From NCBI GenBank assembly GCA_964646585.1, contig CAZYEY010000080.1, positions 1 through 7,358 of the forward strand: DNA of 7,358 nucleotides, in the 5' to 3' direction. The notes beneath the pieces were generated by a model. It did no database searches. It saw only the letters and a program-made list of their open reading frames with translations, and was not told where the DNA came from. This DNA comes from PFJX01 sp964646585. Lineage in GTDB: Bacteria; Pseudomonadota; Gammaproteobacteria; Burkholderiales; Thiobacillaceae. Position 1 is the stretch's first letter, and each line of letters opens with the position of its first letter. This document shows positions 4,790 through 7,358 of the stretch, piece by piece. The position numbers were made by a program, and so were the translations under genes.

Positions 4790-6131
4790 AACCCTGCCCG
4801 TCCTGGTGGTGGAAGACGACGCCGACCTGCGCGAGGCCCTGGCCGACACCCTTTCCCTGGCCGGCTACTCGGCCATCCCCGCCGCCGATGCGGAACAGGC
4901 CCTGGCTTGGCTGGAGCGCGGCAACCCCGGCCTGGTGCTGAGTGACGTGCAGATGCCTGGCATGGACGGCCACAGCCTGCTGCGGGCGCTGAAGGCGCGG
5001 CGTCCGGAAATCCCCGTCATCCTGATGACGGCCTACGGCCAGATCGAGCGCGCCGTCCAAGCCATCCGTGATGGCGCCGCCGACTACCTGCCCAAGCCCT
5101 TCGAACCCGACCGCCTGCTCGCCGCCGTGGCCCGCTATTACCGCCAGGCCGGCGAGACCTGCGGCGCGGGCGTGGTGGCGGAGGATCCCGTCAGCCTGGC
5201 CTTGCTGGAACTGGCGCGCAAGGTTGCCGCCACCGAGGCCTCCGTGCTGCTCACAGGCGAATCGGGCGTGGGCAAGGGGGTGTTCGCCCGCCACATCCAT
5301 CGGCACTCCGCCCGGCAGAAAGGCCCCTTCATCGCGGTCAATTGCGCGGCGATCCCGGAGAACCGGCTGGAATCCGTTCTTTTTGGCCACGAGAAGGGCG
5401 CCTTCACCGGCGCCTCCACCACCCAGCCTGGCAAGTTCGAGCAGGCCAATGCCGGCACCCTCCTGTTGGACGAGATTTCCGAACTCCCCTTGAGCCTCCA
5501 GGCCAAGTTGCTGCGGGTCTTGCAGGAAAAGGAGGTGGAAAGGGTGGGCGCCCGTACCCCCATCTCCCTGGACGTCCGTGTCATCGCCGCCACCAACCGG
5601 GACCTGGCTGCCTGGGTCCGGGAAGGCAAGTTCCGTGAGGCTCAGTTCTACCGGCTCAATGTCTTCCCCCCGGAGATCCCTCCCCTGCGCGACCTTCCCG
5701 CCGACATTGCTCCCCTCGCCCGGTACTTTCTGAAGCACGCCGAAAAGCTCGTGGGCAGGGGCGGATTCTCCTTGTCCGGCGCGGCTTTGGCTCAATTGAC
5801 GGGGTATGGGTGGCCCGGTAACATCCGTGAGCTAGGTAACGTCATCCAGCGCGCGATGATTCTTGCGCCGGACACGGAAATCAGGCCGGAACACCTGATG
5901 CTGCCCAAATCGACGACGCGGGTGGCCGAAGAGCCGGCCAGAATCCCAGGCTTACCTGGCGACGTGGGCCTCAAGGACGTGGAACGGGAAACGATTCTGG
6001 GCACCCTGAAACGCATGGACGGCTCCCGCCGCAGGACGGCAGAAGCGCTCAACATGAGCGAGCGAACCTTGCGGCACAAGCTCAAGCAGTATCGTGAAGC
6101 AGGGTTTCTGGATGGAGATGACCTCCTATAA
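4782..6131 (+). CDS. fleR: Sigma-54-dependent flagellar response regulator, FleR/FlrC type
   Basis: A 449-residue NtrC-family activator that remodels sigma-54 polymerase at flagellar basal-body and hook promoters. The receiver domain (1 to about 120) has Asp12/Asp13, phosphorylated Asp55 in LVLSDVQMPGMDG, Thr83 and Lys105. The AAA+ domain (about 133-370) has Walker A GESGVGKG (159-166), the sigma-54 contact loop GAFTGA (206-211), Walker B TLLLDE (226-231), Asn272 and the WPGNIREL sensor II motif (344-351). A Fis-type helix-turn-helix (about 397-441, RTAEALNMSERTLRHKLK) binds DNA. Two positions are unusual: Gly instead of the usual Glu after the Walker A lysine, and FREAQFYRL instead of FREDLYYRL. 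The ATG at 4782 overlaps the end of fleS by 8 bp, indicating translational coupling; the frame is open further upstream but that part is not FleR-like. Position before fliE supports the flagellar role. Confidence 0.93.
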   Translation: MAETLPVLVVEDDADLREALADTLSLAGYSAIPAADAEQALAWLERGNPGLVLSDVQMPGMDGHSLLRALKARRPEIPVILMTAYGQIERAVQAIRDGAADYLPKPFEPDRLLAAVARYYRQAGETCGAGVVAEDPVSLALLELARKVAATEASVLLTGESGVGKGVFARHIHRHSARQKGPFIAVNCAAIPENRLESVLFGHEKGAFTGASTTQPGKFEQANAGTLLLDEISELPLSLQAKLLRVLQEKEVERVGARTPISLDVRVIAATNRDLAAWVREGKFREAQFYRLNVFPPEIPPLRDLPADIAPLARYFLKHAEKLVGRGGFSLSGAALAQLTGYGWPGNIRELGNVIQRAMILAPDTEIRPEHLMLPKSTTRVAEEPARIPGLPGDVGLKDVERETILGTLKRMDGSRRRTAEALNMSERTLRHKLKQYREAGFLDGDDLL

Positions 6132-6132
6132 T
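6127..6132 (+). promoter_or_regulatory. Candidate -10 element (TATAAT) upstream of fliE
   Basis: A perfect TATAAT overlaps the fleR stop codon and lies 20 bp before the fliE ATG. No good -35 is found 16-18 bp upstream (best is TTTCTG). In a GC-rich genome an exact hexamer is notable, but basal-body operons of this kind are normally driven by sigma-54, so this may be chance. Confidence 0.25.
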
Positions 6133-6139
6133 CGGTGTC

Positions 6140-6145
6140 AGGAGG
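6140..6145 (+). promoter_or_regulatory. fliE ribosome binding site that decides the start
   Basis: AGGAGG, a perfect Shine-Dalgarno core, sits seven bases before the ATG at 6153. It rules out the upstream in-frame GTG at 6135, since the site lies inside that extension. Confidence 0.9.
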
Positions 6146-6152
6146 CAGGGCG

Positions 6153-6464
6153 ATGAGCAATATCGATCAGATGGTGAACCAGCTTCGTGCCGTGGCGGCA
6201 CAAGCGTCCGCCACGCCCGCGCCCCAGGAATCCGTCCCCACCCAGGATTTCGCGGCCATGCTCAAGTCCGCCGTGGAAGAGGTCAACAGCGCCCAGATGA
6301 ACGCCAAGCAGTTGACCCGCCAATTCGAGGCGGGCAATCCGGATGTCAACCTCCAAGACGTGGTCCTCTCCCTGCAGAAGGCCAGCCTTTCCTTCCAGAC
6401 CATGGTTCAGGTGCGTAACAAGCTGGTTTCCGCCTACCAGGAAATCATGAACATGCAGGTCTGA
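6153..6464 (+). CDS. fliE: Flagellar basal-body protein FliE
   Basis: FliE is a small export-apparatus and rod-junction protein that links the MS ring to the rod and is among the first substrates of flagellar type III secretion. The frame encodes 103 residues, matching the usual size of about 104. The N-terminal third is polar and variable. The C-terminal part carries the family signature NPDVNLQDVVLSLQKASLSF followed by QVRNKLVSAYQEIMNMQV, the helix that packs like other axial proteins. There is no signal peptide, as expected for this export route. It starts 21 bp after fleR and is followed 17 bp later by fliF, the standard order fliE-fliF. Confidence 0.97.
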   Translation: MSNIDQMVNQLRAVAAQASATPAPQESVPTQDFAAMLKSAVEEVNSAQMNAKQLTRQFEAGNPDVNLQDVVLSLQKASLSFQTMVQVRNKLVSAYQEIMNMQV

Positions 6465-6481
6465 TGAGGCACGGTTGACGG

Positions 6482-7358
6482 ATGGCCTCGCAGCCCCAGC
6501 AACTCATCGCCAACTTTACCCACCGCCTCAACGAGCTACCCGCCCCCCGCAAAATGGGACTGGCGGCAGCCCTGGCGGCCACGATCGCCATCGTGGTGGG
6601 TCTGTTCCTCTGGTCTAACGCGCCCGAATACCGGGTCTTGTTCTCCAATCTGTCCGAGAAGGACGCCGGTGCCGTCACCGCCGCTCTCCAGCAGATGAAT
6701 GCTCCATACAAGACCGAGGCCGGCGGCACCTTGCTTGTACCCTCCGACCAGGTCTACGACCTGCGTTTCAAACTCGCGGCCCAAGGCTTGCCAAAGGGGG
6801 GCGGCGTAGGCTTCGAACTGATGGATTCGCCCAAACTGGGCATGACCCAGTTCCAGGAACAGCTCGCTTTCCAGCGAGGACTGGAAGGTGAGTTGGCGCG
6901 CACCATCCAGTCACTGGCGCCGGTGGAGTCCGCCCGGGTGCATCTGGCGATCCCCAAGCCCTCGGTCTTCATCCGCGACAAGCAGGCACCTTCCGCCTCC
7001 GTGCTAGTGAACCTGCATCCCGGACGCGCTCTGGATCCGGGCCAGGTGCAATCCGTCGTCCACCTGGTCGCCAGCAGCGTGCCGGAACTGTCGCCCAGCA
7101 ACGTCACGGTGGTGGATCAGGCAGGAAATCTGTTCACTTCCAAGTCCGACGGGCAATCCATGCGTGGCCTCAACTCCAGCCAGCTGGATTACATCCGGCA
7201 GATGGAGTCCTACTACGCCCAGCGCATCGAAGCCATCGTCGAGCCCATCGTCGGCAAGGAGAACGTGAAGGCCGAGGTCCGCGCCGACCTGGATTTCTCG
7301 GAATCCGAGGCCACCAGCGAAACCTTCAAACCCAATCCCACGCCCGATGCCCAGGCCA
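6482..7358 (+). CDS. fliF: Flagellar MS-ring protein FliF, N-terminal part (cut by the window end)
   Basis: FliF forms the MS ring in the inner membrane, the base on which rod, switch and export gate assemble. About 292 residues are present; the E. coli protein has 552. A first membrane helix lies at about 25-44 (after PAPRK), followed by the periplasmic ring-building domains: YRVLFSNLS at 50-58, QGLPKGGGVGFE at 101-112, LEGELARTI at 134-142 and ARVHLAIPKPSVF at about 151-163, all strongly FliF-like. The visible part ends in the region before the second periplasmic loop (SETFKPNPTPDAQA). The ATG at 6482 has only a distant GAGG, 12 bases upstream, so translation may be coupled to fliE. The second membrane helix and FliG-binding tail lie outside. 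No stop is present before the edge. Confidence 0.97.
   Translation, partial: MASQPQQLIANFTHRLNELPAPRKMGLAAALAATIAIVVGLFLWSNAPEYRVLFSNLSEKDAGAVTAALQQMNAPYKTEAGGTLLVPSDQVYDLRFKLAAQGLPKGGGVGFELMDSPKLGMTQFQEQLAFQRGLEGELARTIQSLAPVESARVHLAIPKPSVFIRDKQAPSASVLVNLHPGRALDPGQVQSVVHLVASSVPELSPSNVTVVDQAGNLFTSKSDGQSMRGLNSSQLDYIRQMESYYAQRIEAIVEPIVGKENVKAEVRADLDFSESEATSETFKPNPTPDAQA

Noticed and set aside
3662..5795. Long minus-strand frames (3662-4849 and 4743-5795) antisense to fleS and fleR
   Set aside because: Same antisense high-GC effect; the kinase and AAA+ motifs on the plus strand fix the true coding frames.
5946..5959. Inverted repeat CCAGG-CTTA-CCTGG as a terminator or operator
   Set aside because: It lies inside fleR in the linker before the DNA-binding domain, is short, and has no T run; likely chance.
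6040..6152. Sigma-54 promoter for fliE, expected for a FleR target
   Set aside because: No GG-N10-GC pair with TGGCAC/TTGC-like context was found; the nearest pair, at 6134-6146, has the wrong spacing.

Overview
This window is a flagellar motility and chemotaxis cluster from a GC-rich Gram-negative bacterium. Protein style and layout (CheZ present, tandem CheV, a FleS/FleR pair directly before fliE-fliF) fit a betaproteobacterium, possibly of the Rhodocyclales/Nitrosomonadales type. That placement is an inference from gene content, not a phylogenetic result. The left edge is a contig end: positions 1-78 are not genomic but a degraded copy of the Illumina P5/Nextera adapter, ending in the Tn5 mosaic end. 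Real sequence starts near position 79.

Minus strand, read from about 3822 down to 79: two tandem CheV coupling proteins, CheY, the CheY-P phosphatase CheZ, and the N-terminal part of the kinase CheA, cut by the contig end. The genes are 12-49 bp apart and look like one transcript. A strong match to a sigma-28 (FliA) promoter, TAAAGTTT-N11-GCCGTTGT, lies 57 bp upstream of the first cheV.

Plus strand, from 3935 to the right edge: a soluble histidine kinase (FleS/FlrB type) overlapping its sigma-54-dependent response regulator (FleR/FlrC type), then fliE and the first half of fliF (MS ring), cut by the window end. The two arms diverge from a 112-bp intergenic region (3823-3934). It holds the sigma-28 promoter for the che arm, an imperfect dyad near its expected start point, and a TAATAT -10-like box so close to the fleS ATG that the fleS message may be leaderless.

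Together: in the related Pseudomonas and Vibrio systems the FleS/FleR pair switches on basal-body and hook genes through sigma-54, FliE and FliF start basal-body assembly, and sigma-28 later switches on chemotaxis genes. CheA phosphorylates CheY (and probably the CheV receiver domains) to control motor rotation, and CheZ removes the phosphate. I see no new biological system here. The points most worth a second look are the adapter artefact, a duplicated N-terminal motif in CheZ that resembles its own C-terminal CheY-binding tail, the tandem CheV pair, unusual residues in the FleR ATPase domain, and the promoters in the divergent region.
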